Notes: generated by a model not told the origin, from the sequence alone. Positions 1 to 11,420 are shown, counted from the stretch's first letter. The stretch: 64,000 nucleotides of DNA from Capsaspora owczarzaki ATCC 30864 (GCF_000151315.2 NW_011887294.1:1278601-1342600), one strand, 5' to 3'. Program-made: numbers and translations.

Positions 1-1941
1 GGCGAAAAAGCAGTTCTGCGCTTGCTGGCTGACAAGGTAGTTGTAGAAAACGCGGTCTGCCTGGGCGAGCAGCTGGGCGAGGAGCATGAGCTGAAAGTTC
101 ATGGCCTGTTCGTTGGCGTGGAAGTAGCCCTGCATGCGGTCCATGACGGTGACAAAGCACCAGAAGGCCTCGGCCTCGTCATTGACCACGCTGAGAATCT
201 GGGCGGCGAGGTCGTTCATGCCCTGGGCGTACGCGACTTCGCGGTTGAACTCGGCATACGTGGCCAGAATGTTGAACAGCTTGGTGAGATTCGGGTTGTT
301 GTCGTTGGCAAACAGGGGATTCTGGCGGTCTGTGCGCACAACGTCGTTGCGAATCAGGTCGTGTGTGCGCGCCTGTAGCTGGTACAGCTTGCGCTCGCGG
401 ATTTCGGGGGCGAGACTATCAAGACGAGCGAGCCAATCCGCAGCATCACCCATGCGCCCGTTTGCCATGCTGTTGGCGGACGGTGGGGGAGAGCCGCCGG
501 GAAGAATGATGAGCCGGTCGTCGTCGCTGTCAACAATCTTTTCAGCCTCTTCCGCCCCTTCGGCAGCGGCAGCGATGGCTGCTACGGTCGCGGCACTGCC
601 CTCCAAGTTGGTTGGTTCGCCAGCCTCGGTCTTGAACAAGAGCTCGCGCGTCTTCCAGCGTTGGAAGAGCGCGTCGTATTCTTGGCACTTGGCCTGGCCA
701 ATTTGGTGGCACTCTTGCAGAGGCGTGTCGAACGGATAGAACTTGAGCAAGTAGCGCCAAACGATCGGGCGCACCGGCGGATCGATGCCGCCGTGGAAGA
801 TGCGCTGCCGCAGCTTGGCCTCGTCCTTGACGCCGCCGTCCTTCTCCAGGAAGGTGCGCCACTCAGAGTAGCGGAGCGGCTCGTTCGCAATACGCCGAGA
901 AGTCGACGAGGAGGAGGAGGGTGCAGCGGAAGTGATGGTGAATGTGAGACGCTCGCTCGCAAACTCCTGGACAGACTCGCGGACTCGGCGCGCTTCCTTG
1001 GCCACTGCGTCGAGCATCTTGCGGGAAGCATCGCGGAGCGCGGAGGTATCTCCGCCCATGATGCGAGTCCAAGTCAAGCGGAACTGCTCCGAGGGCGTGG
1101 TGGCGATCGAGCTGGTGGACACGGCATGCCAGCCTTCGACGTCCTCGCCGTCATCCGTCGTTGAAGTGGCTGTCGAGGGTTGTGTGGTCGGCTGCGCGGC
1201 AGTGGCAGCCTCGACGCTGTGGCTCGTCGGTTCGTTCGCTGTGTTTCGGCGCAAACCCGTCGGCGTCGGGCTGCTCGTGCCTTTGGTGGGTGACGACGAG
1301 GCAGCAAAGAAGGACGATGGAAGCTGGGGCGAGAGTCGGCCCGAGTTGTTGTTGTTGTTGCTGTTGCTCGACCCTCCTGTTTTCGGAGAAGCAGCATAAG
1401 CAGGATTGCTTGTCGGAGCAGTCTGTTTGGGCACAGCCAAACCAGCACTGGGTTCCACGGAGCCGCTTGGTCCACTTGAGCCATTCGAGACAGGTGGAGC
1501 AGCAGTTGGGACACTTGAGACACTTGGGACACTGGGGACGCTTGAGGGACTGGGCGCAGCGGCGCTGGGGGTCGGGTGGGGCTCGGAGCGCGGTTGTGAC
1601 GACACGCTCGGCTCGCGCCAGTCATTCGCGCCACTGCTCAAGCTCAGAGCGCCGCCAAAGCCGTCGCCGACTTCTCCTGGCTGCTGCGTGGTTGCATGGC
1701 TCGGCACGGAGGCAGTGGAAGTGGAAGTGGAAGTGGAGACAGGCAGAAGCGGCTGCTGGGCGGGATGAGAGTGATGACCACCCGCCAAGACTGGAGCGAG
1801 CTGGCTCGGGGAAGGAGTCGCCGTCGCAGTGCTGCTGGACGGGAGAATCAGCGAAAAGCCGTCGTCGTCGTCATTCGGAGCGTCGAGCAGGTGGTGGGCA
1901 AACGGCGTTGCCTTGGACGAAGAAGCTGGTCCGCCACCCAT
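1..1941 (-). CDS. TBC-domain Rab GTPase-activating protein (TBC1D15/Gyp7-like), C-terminus cut by window edge
   Basis: One open frame of 647 codons runs from the ATG at 1939-1941 (start MGGGPASSSK) off the left edge without a stop. Residues 1-290 are low-complexity Ser/Thr/Pro/Asn-rich sequence. A TBC domain begins near residue 380 (RIFHGGIDPPVRPIVWRYLL). Both catalytic fingers are visible: the arginine finger motif IxxDxxR at I530-D533-R536 and the glutamine finger YAQ at 571-573, followed by GMNDLA. The family stimulates GTP hydrolysis on Rab GTPases; keeping both fingers implies an active enzyme. The layout, a long N-terminal region followed by TBC with a short insertion after the first helices, most resembles TBC1D15/17 and yeast Gyp7. 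The target Rab cannot be read from sequence. The end of the TBC domain lies outside the window. Confidence 0.9.
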   Translation of the reverse strand, partial: MGGGPASSSKATPFAHHLLDAPNDDDDGFSLILPSSSTATATPSPSQLAPVLAGGHHSHPAQQPLLPVSTSTSTSTASVPSHATTQQPGEVGDGFGGALSLSSGANDWREPSVSSQPRSEPHPTPSAAAPSPSSVPSVPSVSSVPTAAPPVSNGSSGPSGSVEPSAGLAVPKQTAPTSNPAYAASPKTGGSSNSNNNNNSGRLSPQLPSSFFAASSSPTKGTSSPTPTGLRRNTANEPTSHSVEAATAAQPTTQPSTATSTTDDGEDVEGWHAVSTSSIATTPSEQFRLTWTRIMGGDTSALRDASRKMLDAVAKEARRVRESVQEFASERLTFTITSAAPSSSSSTSRRIANEPLRYSEWRTFLEKDGGVKDEAKLRQRIFHGGIDPPVRPIVWRYLLKFYPFDTPLQECHQIGQAKCQEYDALFQRWKTRELLFKTEAGEPTNLEGSAATVAAIAAAAEGAEEAEKIVDSDDDRLIILPGGSPPPSANSMANGRMGDAADWLARLDSLAPEIRERKLYQLQARTHDLIRNDVVRTDRQNPLFANDNNPNLTKLFNILATYAEFNREVAYAQGMNDLAAQILSVVNDEAEAFWCFVTVMDRMQGYFHANEQAMNFQLMLLAQLLAQADRVFYNYLVSQQAQNCFFA

Positions 1942-2301
1942 GTTTCTGAGACGTAACAGTGAAAAAGAATGAACTGGAGTGATTTGTAGAGTAAAAATTG
2001 AACTGAAAAATGTATTGACAACAATGAAAACATTCACACCGAGAAGGCAATGCAATTTGCACAACTGCGGCGAGGGGGGGGGGAAGGCTAAATTCACAAC
2101 GAAAAAAAAAATCAAGATTTAACGTCCATCACCACAAAGAAAAATTATTGCGGGGAGAGCAACAACTTTCATCGGGCAAACGGTCGCGGGGGGGGGGAGT
2201 GTGGAATAAGAAAAGGAGGACGACCGTGTCGTCGCGCCTCGAATAAGAAAATAATCAAAATCAAGAAATCAAACCAACAAGCACGAGTAGCAAGCCGGCA
2301 G
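1942..2301. other. Intergenic, presumed 5' region of the RabGAP and 3' flank of the bHLH gene
   Basis: AT-richer than its flanks, with runs of G and A (2077-2110, 2190-2198). No coding signal or RNA gene was recognised. Confidence 0.5.
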
Positions 2302-3333
2302 TTATTGCTGTGATGGAGCAGCGCCAGTAATCTTGCGGAGTGCCTCGATTTCGGCATTCATGGCTTGCATCTGCTTGGTGGCCTCCTTGAGTTGCTCGAA
2401 CGAGCGGGCTTGGCACTGGTGCAAGTAGCGAATGTAATCGACCGCCTTGCGGAGGGTCTCGCCCTTGTTGGCCTTCTCGCCGCCATTGTCGGGCACGAGG
2501 GCAGAGAGCTCAATGATGCGGTCGTTAATGTTGTCGCGGCGGCGACGCTCGACAGCGTTGTGGCTGTCGCGGCGACGCTGCTTGCGCATCATGTTGGACT
2601 GGTCAATCATCGGCGCAAGACCGAGCACGGCAGCAGCGGCAGCCACCGAAGGGTTGAACTGGCCGGGAGCCCAGGCGCCCATGGGAGCCGCGGCAAGCGG
2701 GTTGAAGCCGAACGGGCCGGGGAGCGAGTGCCCAGGAGCGGCAGCGTTGGCCGAGGCGGCGGCCACAAAAGCGGCGGCAACGGCAGCAGCGGTCGCGTTG
2801 GCATTGGCGGTGGCAGTCTGCACCGTTGCTGCTGCTGGCAGGGAGGATGGCATGGCGGAGGGCAATGCGGCGGAGGGCAATGCGGCGGAGGGCAATGCGG
2901 CGGCAGGCACCGCGGCAGGCAGGGTTGTGGTGGCACCGAGGTCGACATTCATGGACGAGAAGGCGTTCACGTCAAAATCAATGAGCAGATCGTCCATCAG
3001 GTTGGCGGGAGTGCCATCCTCGTTCGAGAACGTGTCGAGAGACTCGTCCTCCTCGCTCACAGCCGAGCGCGCTGACAACGGGGCAGCGGCCGGGATGGCG
3101 TTGGCAAAGACCTCCATAAAGCCCTGGTGGTGGCTCGAGGCGGGAGCAGAAGCAGCAGCCGCAGCGCTGCTCACGGCGCCCATCAAGTGCGCAGAGTTGG
3201 CCATGACAATCTTGAGGCGCTCGAGCTCGGCCATCTGCTTGCGGTGCTCTGCGAGTGGGACGCGGCTTGGCTTCATATCGAGCAAGGCCGTCGCGTCGGC
3301 GGGGTTGAAGTAGGAGGTTTGCGCAGGATTCAT
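2302..3333 (-). CDS. bHLH-leucine zipper transcription factor (MITF/USF-like)
   Basis: Intronless gene of 343 residues, start [10 protein letters not shown]. The frame stays open upstream, but this ATG begins the low-complexity yet codon-biased protein. Residues 20-250 are Ala/Pro-rich with an ALPSA tandem repeat and an acidic patch ([10 protein letters not shown]), typical of activation regions. The basic region starts near residue 253 ([16 protein letters not shown]) and carries the H-E-R triad that reads class B E-boxes (CACGTG-type); INDRI and [11 protein letters not shown] form the two helices. A short zipper (residues about 305-333) ends nine residues before the stop. The basic region resembles MITF/TFEB, USF and fungal Cbf1; which subfamily cannot be settled by eye. 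The likely role is a nuclear dimeric transcription factor. Confidence 0.88.
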   Translation of the reverse strand: MNPAQTSYFNPADATALLDMKPSRVPLAEHRKQMAELERLKIVMANSAHLMGAVSSAAAAASAPASSHHQGFMEVFANAIPAAAPLSARSAVSEEDESLDTFSNEDGTPANLMDDLLIDFDVNAFSSMNVDLGATTTLPAAVPAAALPSAALPSAALPSAMPSSLPAAATVQTATANANATAAAVAAAFVAAASANAAAPGHSLPGPFGFNPLAAAPMGAWAPGQFNPSVAAAAAVLGLAPMIDQSNMMRKQRRRDSHNAVERRRRDNINDRIIELSALVPDNGGEKANKGETLRKAVDYIRYLHQCQARSFEQLKEATKQMQAMNAEIEALRKITGAAPSQQ

Positions 3334-5321
3334 GTTGGGTGAATGCTGTTGTTTTGGGAGCTTTGTTTCAAAAAAAGAACGAGCGCGCTTGGAGCAAAGA
3401 AAAAAAAAAGGCTGTTGGTAGTTGCTGTTGGAGGACTTTTTTGTTGAAGAGCTTTGGCTGGTGAGGAAGGAAAGGGCAAACGAGGAGGTCTGTGTGGGGA
3501 AGGGGAGAGCGCACATGGAGAAAAGACGGGCAAAAAAAAAGTGAGTAATTGACAAAAACAACAAGAGCATACGGAAAAGTTCACTAGCGCGGTAAGAAAA
3601 AGGTAGTCGGAGAAGGCATACGAAGAAACAAAGGGCGCGACCTCAATTAAGGATGGATTAGGAAATTGCGATGCCGCAATGCTAAATCCATACAAAAAAA
3701 TAATAAAAAAAAAAAAGAAAAAAAAACGGCGTATTGTTTTTTTTGCGGCCAAGTTAAAAAAAAAAAATCCCACTTCCGCAGATCAACGGAAAGAGGACAA
3801 CGCGAGGAAGTCGATGGACGAGCATTGGAAAAGCGAACGAGAACGAACGGCAGCAAAGGACGAATGATTTGCCATGAAAATCTGAAAAGTCGGAGGACAA
3901 AACTGCGGAAAGAGCGAGAAAGATGGAAAAAAAGAAAAAAGGGGGGGAAAATGAAAAAAAGGCTTTTTTTTTGCCCACAACAGACTCAGTGAACGGAAGG
4001 TGGACAGTGCAGCCCTGCATGCACCACGAGTCGAGCCAAGCAACAAGAGCACCGCAGCGGCAGTGGGAGAGAAAGCGAGAAAGCGAGAGAGAAAGAGAGA
4101 AAGAGCGAAAGAGGCCAAAAAAAAAAAAAAAAAAAAAAGCGGAAGCCGAAAGTCGGGAGATCTCGGCAACTCGTGATGCTTTTGGAGTTCAATGGACTTC
4201 AATAGAAAAAGCCGAAAAAGCCGCCAAAATTCGCGCCTCGAGCAGGATGAAGGATTGACAGCAACAAAGACTCCCCCAAGCAGCAAGAGTGTGGAGGGGA
4301 GAAGAAGCGGAAAAGCGCGCAAGGAGAGCGAGCAAAACAAATGGAAGAGGAAAAGGAAAAAGGCAAGCGCAAAAAATATCAAAGCAAAATGAGCAACGAA
4401 CAGAAAAAAAACGAGACTGAAAATTGAATGTTGAATCCATTCAGAATTAAGAACGGAAGGTTGCTTGTTCCGAACCGCACCGAGCGTCTCGTCTGCCATT
4501 GAGGTTGTGTCGTGAAACAAGCTAGTCGCACACTCTCATTCAGTACGTTGGAGTTTGAGAAGAGCAGAGTTTGAAAACAAGGCGGACGAGAAAGGGAAAA
4601 ATGGCTTGAAATGTTATCCGTTTTGTTGATTCCGGTTGTTAACCCATCTCTGTTCTCACCTCCTCGCCTTCCAGGGGACGCGCCCGATTGCGCAGACCCC
4701 GACAACGCCACAAGGCGGGTCTACTGAGCTGCCTCGACACGCGGGTGCCGTCCCCCTGCTTCCCTCCCATGGACTGTGCTCACTGCGAGACGCGAGAGAG
4801 CGGCAGCAATGGTGATTGCTTTTGTTTTTTGGGTTTATTGGTTGGTTTGTCTGCCAAATTTGCGAATTTCCGTGTTTGGCAGGTGACTCAGAAGACCCGA
4901 TCGCTTTGTTACCAGCCACACCAGGGAAGTCATCCGCTCCAATCGCATGCGAGACAACCGATTGTCCCTTGAAGAGCTGAATAGCGCGGTTTGTTTCGAT
5001 TTCTGGTTGCGTCGTTCACTTTTGAGTTTGCTCTCACTCAATCATGGAGCATCGCAGACACTCGCTCAACTTTTAATCTTTTGTATTTTGCTAATGTACG
5101 ATGCAACAGACGTTGTGGGGGAAACGCGAAAGCAAAAGCAAAGCTGCATCAACGATTTTTGTTTTGTGGTCCTTTTTTCTTTTGTTTTGTTTTCTGTCAA
5201 GACACAAAGACAAAAACCAAAACCAAAAATCGCAAGAGGTGAGTAACGAACTTGAATGCACATCAAACCAAACTCACGAAAAAAACATACCAAAATCAAA
5301 AATGCATCTTTTCTGGTTAAA
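3334..5321. other. Two-kilobase purine-rich spacer upstream of the bHLH gene
   Basis: Between 3360 and 4400 the plus strand is almost purely A/G with long A runs (for example 4119-4138) and GA-rich repeats near 4080; it looks like 5' leader or spacer rather than coding sequence. Around 4560-5000 base composition becomes balanced and one small spliced ORF candidate is listed separately. Nothing else could be identified. Confidence 0.4.
4769..4980 (+). CDS. Candidate small two-exon gene, unknown function
   Basis: Possible 46-residue protein. Exon 1 is 4769-4811 (MDCAHCETRESGSN), then a 71-nt T-rich segment with GT...TTTGGCAG borders, then exon 2 at 4883-4980. The junction keeps frame (phase 1) and the peptide ends CETTDCPLKS. 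It has a CxxC pair at the N-terminus and two more cysteines near the end. The support is only the intron-like segment and matching phase; there is no recognised homology and nearby DNA is non-coding, so chance is a real alternative. Confidence 0.25.
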
Positions 5322-5900
5322 TTAGCGCTGCTTGCGGTTCTTCTCTTCGGCAGCAACGGCAACGTACTTGGCACGCGAGCCGAGGTAGAGGAAGGCAGGG
5401 CCGCCGACGAGGACAGCGGTGGCAACGGCAAAGACGGCCCACTGGAGAATGTGCGAGGCGTACTGGCGGTCGTAGTCGTTGAAGGGGTAGATTTGCTGGA
5501 CGCCGGGGGCGCTGGTCAGGGCAACGACGGGGTCGGAGGCATCAGCGGTCTCGAGGTAGGAGACCTGGCCGAAGGTGAAGTTGTAGCGGCCGTGGCTGAG
5601 GGGGCGGACGACGACGAGGTGGGTCACGTTGGCACCGGCGGCGAGGTGGTCCCACTTGGCCGAGGTCGAGCCGGCAACAATGTTGAAGCCCTCCTGGGGG
5701 AAGTAGTCGAGGAGTTGGATGGACGAGGCAGCGCCTTCGCCAATGTTGAAGAGGGAGTACTGGATGGTGATGTCCATGTTCTCGACGAGGTAGTTGTTCA
5801 GGATCGACTTGGAAGCGAGAATGTACGCAGAGTCGGCAAACGCGCCGCCAACGCATGCCATCACGGCGACGGCAACGAGCAGAAGAGTGCTTTGACGCAT
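5322..5900 (-). CDS. SSR2: Translocon-associated protein subunit beta (signal sequence receptor beta)
   Basis: Single-exon gene encoding 192 residues, close to the usual 180-190 of TRAP-beta. Start MRQSTLLLVAVAVM opens a cleavable signal peptide (about 1-22). The lumenal beta-sandwich follows, with motifs such as NYLVENMDITIQYSLFN and YNFTFGQVSY, and a single transmembrane segment lies at about residues 155-175, ending in a short basic cytosolic tail (EEKNRKQR). TRAP-beta is part of the ER heterotetramer beside the Sec61 channel that helps certain signal sequences insert. Two N-glycosylation sequons (ANVT, YNFT) lie in the lumenal part. The frame is open upstream, but the ATG at 5898-5900 precedes a textbook signal peptide. 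Confidence 0.92.
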   Translation of the reverse strand: MRQSTLLLVAVAVMACVGGAFADSAYILASKSILNNYLVENMDITIQYSLFNIGEGAASSIQLLDYFPQEGFNIVAGSTSAKWDHLAAGANVTHLVVVRPLSHGRYNFTFGQVSYLETADASDPVVALTSAPGVQQIYPFNDYDRQYASHILQWAVFAVATAVLVGGPAFLYLGSRAKYVAVAAEEKNRKQR

Positions 5901-6981
5901 GGTAGTTGCACACACAAGGAAAAAAATCCGCAAAAGAATCTGTTTTGGAGAGGAGGGTTTGCTGTTTTTTTGTTTTGGCTGCAGCACAGCAAAGCAAGGA
6001 TTTTGGTGAGATGCAAGCTCAGATGGCAAATGGAAATGACAGTCGAACGATGGGTGGGGGTGGGTGGTTGACACTGGATATGAGCAAAGCGCCAACGTAA
6101 CGATGCGCTGGCACACCATCAAGAACGACAATGATGCTGTTGCTGCAGAGCGCTGTCCCCCTTACGATCGCCCAAGCTCAATCCTGCAAGTCATCCACAA
6201 CTGTGCATCAGCCAAAGCTACCGAGGCCGTGTCGGATCAAACTGGCTTCAATGATCGCTTTGAGGATTGAAGAAGAAAAAAAAAAAAGCAATGCGATCTC
6301 GTTAAAATAAAAAAAAAATCACAAGCTGCGACTCGATCGCATGGATCGTGGTGAGGGAGGGGGGTGGGAGGGCGATTCACGCATCATGACGCGCGAAAAC
6401 GGCATGTTGGAACGCAGAGCAGCGAGGGCTGCAACGGATGGAGGAGAACAAACAGGAAGAAGAGGAAGAAGAAGGACAAAAAAAAAAAAAAAAGAAGACA
6501 AGATCTCTCTCTCGCTCTCTCTTGCTGCCCAGCACTCGCTCCACAGCGCATTGGTGAGCTGAAAATGGTGGATTGTCAAGCCATGGCACGAGTGGTGAAA
6601 CGCCCTCCGTCGGGTGAACGCAGAACGACAAACGCAGAGCCGCAGAGCTCAAAGAGCGCAATGGAACTTAACAAAACATACTCTCAAACAGAAAATACAA
6701 ACTGGCTTTGGTTCAAAAATACAAAAGCAGATGACAGGCTGAATTGTTCAGACCCGGCAGACGCGTGGTATTAGATTGTACTGGCTGACATGCAAGCAGA
6801 GCACACGATTATCTTCCGTATTGTAGGCTCACACCGACGCAAGCTCACACTCGACCAGATTAGCTGTCGCTTGCAACCCTCTCGCAAGAGCTAAAAGTCT
6901 AGGAAGGAAAAGACATGCTGCAAAAAAAAATGCTGTACTTCATTTGCATGAACACCGCCAGCCATGACGCGCCCAATCTCT
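5901..6981. other. Intergenic spacer between SSR2 and EMC8/9
   Basis: Contains A-runs (6271-6288, 6480-6494), a CT-repeat tract near 6505-6520 and short ORFs without codon bias. No gene, tRNA or conserved element was recognised. The part next to 5900 presumably holds the SSR2 promoter. Confidence 0.4.
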
Positions 6982-7929
6982 TCATGAAAACAGCTTGGGG
7001 TTGAGCCAGTCGAGGGAAACATCCTCGAGGTGGGTTTGAAAGTCAACAATGTCTCGGAAGGTCTTGCGCTTGATGTGATCCACAACAAACTTTGGTGTTT
7101 CGGGATCGATGGGGGATAACCGCAACTCGCTGACAAGCAAACAACAACAAAAAAATAAGAAAAAAAAAAAGAAACAAAAAAAAAAACGGAATTGCAGCTC
7201 CTCAAACGATGCATTGCAAAGGAAAGACTCACTTGCTGCTCTCTGCCTCTTGACGCCATGCGCTGCCAGTATGAATGAAAGGCTGTCCGGACGCACGCAG
7301 CAAACAGTCCAAACGCAACAGCGATGAGACCTCATGGCATTTGGGTACTTGAAAAAGCACGCTCCTGTCTCTCTCGCTCTTTCTTGCGCTTACATTCAAT
7401 GCCAGATTGCCTTCTTGATGATCAATGGATCGGTTGTCGACCATGAACACAACGGCATCGGGAAAGAGAGCGCGAATTCGATCGCCCACCACTTGTGCGA
7501 GCCCAGTGATGGATCCTGAGCCAATTGTCTCGCTAGCCTGGTAGTATCCCACAATCGACAGCTGATGCTTTTGCGCGTATGCGTACACCTGCGTTGGCCG
7601 AGGTCCGAACGAGAAGGAGACAACGCGACGCGTGAAACGCGTGAGCGTCAACTACCGAAACGCACCTCTCGACCAGATCGCAATGCAAACGAAGCAAAAA
7701 GGGGCTCCCTTACAGCATGGAGTGCAAACTCAAGCATCGGAGCGAGGTTTAGTTGTGAATGGAAGAGCGGAATGGCGTCCGTCACTTTGAAGTCGCGCTT
7801 GCTGCTCCCAGCGGTGCTAGCATCGATTGGCGTGCCCAGCAAAATGCCATTCACACCAGACGAAGGGAATCGAGCTGCATGTAGAATAATTTTGGCGTAT
7901 GCGTCGCGAGCAAGTTGGACGGTTCTCAT
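6982..7929 (-). CDS. EMC8: ER membrane protein complex subunit 8/9
   Basis: Four exons: 7714-7929, 7394-7588, 7233-7330 and 6982-7129; all phases agree and give 218 residues, the size of EMC8/EMC9. Family landmarks in order: AYAKIILHAARFPSSGVNG at the N-terminus, DAIPLFHSQLNLAPMLEFAL, VGYYQASE, and a C-terminal FQTHLEDVSLDWLNP, matching the family ending DFDxHLDDIxxDWxNP. The protein has an MPN-like fold without the JAMM zinc ligands and belongs to the cytosolic part of the EMC, which inserts tail-anchored and multi-pass proteins into the ER membrane. The intron 2 acceptor (at 7331) has a weak pyrimidine tract; the neighbouring AG gives the wrong frame. Fungi and protists usually have one copy standing for both EMC8 and EMC9. 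Confidence 0.9.
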
Positions 7930-8580
7930 TGTGGATGAATGAAGTCGGACTTGGAAAGTGAATCGTTCTTCGAAGGGGCTTCGGGTCCAAATGTTGCTCG
8001 TTCGCTCTAGAGTTGGCACAACATCAGAACAGAACCCATGCATGAGAACACGCTGCACTCAAGTGGATCTGGTTCGTGGAACGATTTGCAGAAACACAGC
8101 ACAGCAGAACGCGAGATCGCGAACAAATGGCGCCGCTTTCGACCGCTAGCCAGCGAGGGTGCAACCCGCCCGCGGGGATCAAGAGACACGGCGCCGTCCA
8201 TCGGACGCACTGAGCAAGCTTGAGAAAGGCGAGTGGCGGCCCGAGCCGGCGGCAGGGGGCACATGTCGACTGACCAGACTCGCGCTTCACTCTGCTGTTC
8301 CTGTGACTCTCGCTCGCTCGTGCTCCTCCATCATCGTAAAACACAACATAAAGAAACAAAAAACGGACATCCGACCCCGACAACAGAACGAAAATCAAAA
8401 TCGCATTCGCAGGTGGTTGCTACCGAAACTGATGACAAAAGTGGGACTGGATTTGCTTGTCGCAATGCATCAGCACTTGCATTTCGATCTACAGTACTGT
8501 CGTATTCCTATTGTTGGTTTTTTTTTTTTGGGGGGGGGGGGTTGGTTTATTCTTCCTTTTGACAACTATTGTTTGCAATC
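7930..8580. promoter_or_regulatory. Divergent intergenic region between EMC8/9 and the G-beta gene
   Basis: The two genes are transcribed away from each other across 651 bases, so both promoters must lie here. A T9/G10 homopolymer pair sits at 8519-8540, just before the G-beta start. No TATA box or other defined element could be assigned. Confidence 0.4.
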
Positions 8581-9186
8581 ATGGCGATGCTTCAGCAGCA
8601 GCTCCAGACGGAAATCAACGAGCTCAAGGGCCGTCTTGCCATAGTCAAGAAGGAGTTTGAAGACACGACTGGTAAAGCCCCCGGACTCCCCCGTCGTGCC
8701 GTACTGCTCCTATTTGCAAATCTGTCTATCTCTCCTTCTATCTCTCTCCCTCTCTGTGGCTGCCGTTGCCGAGAGTGCCCAAGCAGCGGACTGGAAGCGA
8801 AAAATTGCCTGTTGTTCGCATTTCTCATTCACGCTGCTTGTGGCTGCACTGCGCGTCCGCCGCTCGACCTCGATCGCTTTTTGCTGCTTTGCAAGGGAGC
8901 TGCGGTGTCCGTTGTGCTTCAGAGCGTGCATCGAACGACCCGACTGCAGTGCTGAAGATCCATCGTCGGATATAGCCAGCGGTTTTTTTTTTTGCTGAAC
9001 AACAACAACCCAAAAAACAAAAAAAAAAAAAAAAAAAAAAAAAAGCAGCGGAGAAGCTTTGTCCTGAGTCGCTCGCTCTGTGGAGAGTGAAAGGGGGTAT
9101 CATGTAGCGTACAATTGCGTGTGGATGTGTGTGTGTGTGTTGTGGGCTGGTGGTGGCAAATCGACCGCATCTAAGGAAGCTTTGGG

Positions 9187-9218
<32 letters not shown>

Positions 9219-9324
9219 GCAGCGTCACAACAAAATCCCAGATTGCAATCAATCACAACAACAACCGCCACTTTTACTCTATGAGGGGTGGAGGGTGGTC
9301 ACACTTGGAGATTGGATGATGATA

Positions 9325-9365
<41 letters not shown>

Positions 9366-10931
9366 TGAGTGAAGCGCAGAGTGGCTCCATCGTGGTGGTT
9401 GTTTGGTTTTTTTTTGTTTTGTCTGTGGGAGTGGAGCGAAGGAGAGGGTGTTGCTGATTGTTGTCACCCAGACAGACACTCAATCAACCATTCAATCAAA
9501 CAACTGTGGCTGTTGTTGTTGTTGTTGAATACAAACAAACAAACAAACAAACAAACAAAAAAACACTCATTCCGAATACAAAATGACCACAGTGAAACAG
9601 CTGGCACAAAAGACCAAGGAAGTCGGCAGGATCCAGCTGAAAAACCGCAGGACGCTCAAGGGACACCTCGCCAAGGTCTACGCAATGCAGTGGGCAAACG
9701 ACCGACGCCGCATTGTCTCGGCTGCTCAAGATGGCAAGCTCATCATCTGGGATGCCTTCAAAATGCACAAGGTACTGTCCCTGCGCAGTCCCCTTTTCCC
9801 CCTCTACAATCTCCGTCTGTTGCTCACTTTCTCACCGAAACCCCCTTTCATTGCAGCACCACGCAATCGCGCTCCGGTCGTCCTGGGTCATGACCTGCGC
9901 CTACTCTCCGTCCGGCCAATTTGTCGCTTGTGGCGGCCTCGACAACGTCTGCACACTGTACTCGATTCGGGAAGGCGAAGATGCACGCATCTACCGCACG
10001 CTGAGCGGTCACGACGGCTTCATCTCGTGCTGCCGATTCCTGCCCAACGAACGTCAAATCATTACTGCCAGTGGCGACGCAACCTGTGTGCTTTGGGACA
10101 TTGAGACCGGTGAGCGGTTGAAGGCCTTTACTGGACACGCGGGAGAGTGCTTGAGGTAATTTTTGTGCCATTCGATTCGATCTGCTTTCATGTACTCTTC
10201 GGTCGGTGTGTGTGTGTGTGGTAGTCGTTGTAACTGCATGCACTCCCTTGCAATGTTCAATCAACCAGCGTCAACGTATCGCCCGATGGCAGCACGTTCG
10301 TCTCTGGCTCTAGCGATGGCACGTGCCGCATCTGGGATGTTCGTTCTGGTCGATGTGTCCAATGGTTTAACGGCCACGAATCTGACGTGAACGCTGTCGT
10401 GTGAGTTGTCGATCGCTGTCTCCAGCCCGTCGTTCTTTTGATGAACTGTTGATTCTCAACCTGGCTGTAATCTCTTTTTTTTTTTTTTTTTTCTCGCTCC
10501 TTTCACTCACAAAACAAAACAGCTACTTCCCGAACGGCGAAGCATTTGGCAGCGGCAGTGACGACGACACTTGCCGACTTTTCGATCTCCGAGCAGACCA
10601 GCAAATCATGCAATATTCGCGCGATGTCATCATGGCTGGTGTCACGTCCATCGATTTCTCAATGAGTGGTCGACTTTTGTTCGCTGGCCACGATGACTTC
10701 CAAGTCAATGTCTGGTAGGTTGACAGTCGAGATCGTTGATTCGTCTTCGAGGAATCGTCAGCGACGACTCACTTTGTCCCTTTTCTTTTCATTCTCAGGG
10801 ATACTCTGCGCGGCGAACGCGTGGCGCTGTTGGATGCCCACGAGCACCAAGTCAGCTGCTTGGGTGTTTCTTCAGACGGTGCAGCTCTCGCTACTGGAAG
10901 CTGGGACTCGTATCTTAAGGTTTGGGCTTAA
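8581..10931 (+). CDS. Heterotrimeric G-protein beta subunit
   Basis: Six exons: 8581-8671, 9593-9771, 9857-10155, 10269-10400, 10523-10714, 10799-10931; phases agree and give 341 residues against 340 in animal G-beta 1-4. Exon 1 encodes the N-terminal coiled-coil helix ([17 protein letters not shown]) that pairs with G-gamma. The rest forms a seven-blade WD40 propeller with near-invariant stretches: [75 protein letters not shown] and the terminal [12 protein letters not shown]. It acts at the plasma membrane with G-alpha/G-gamma downstream of GPCRs. Intron 1 (921 nt) is far longer than the others (about 85-122 nt). The ATG at 9583 lies inside intron 1 and is not the start: the exon 1-2 junction makes a valine codon and restores the family alignment. 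Confidence 0.96.
9315..9364. repeat. ATG/GAT trinucleotide microsatellite in G-beta intron 1
   Basis: About 16 near-perfect GAT units on the plus strand. The same intron also has an A26 run (9019-9044), an A21 run near 9190-9210, a short TG repeat near 9127 and an ACAA repeat before the acceptor. Confidence 0.9.
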
Positions 10932-11420
10932 TCCTGAACAATTGCCCCTCATCCCTTTTGTTCAATTCTTCTCTCTCGCTCTCTCTCTCTCTCTCCGTTT
11001 TCTCCCAACCTTGTACTGGGATACAAGCCGCACTGTTGATTCGATTTTTGAGTATTTTGTTTGCGTTCTATGAGTATTGGTTTCCGTTGTGTCTACGAAA
11101 AGAAATAAAAACGTTGTTTTCTGTTTGGTGGTTGTTGTTTGTTGTGGCTTTTTGTTTCTTCGTTGTAAAATCATCTTACAACCTATCATTCTAACAAAAC
11201 AGTGTCTTGGAGCAGGGCATACTCGTCAAAATGAACAGTTACTCGTCCATCGGTGCTGGCTTGCTAGAGCTCTCCTTGACAGTGCGGTGAACTGCTGTGC
11301 GGTGCTTCTCGATAGCTGCGCAAACGTCATCGAAAAAAAAATGATTGCTCAAAGGTGAGACACAAAAAAAGACGTGCACGACAAAACAACCAAGACTTCG
11401 CTCCTCCGACCCATGGCGCG
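10932..11420. other. Convergent 3' spacer between G-beta and KRI1, with AATAAA at 11104-11109
   Basis: CT-repeats follow the G-beta stop, and a canonical AATAAA 173 bases past the stop is the likely polyadenylation signal on the plus strand. No further gene could be supported; a 60-codon minus-strand ORF at 11239-11424 is discussed among rejected items. Confidence 0.55.
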
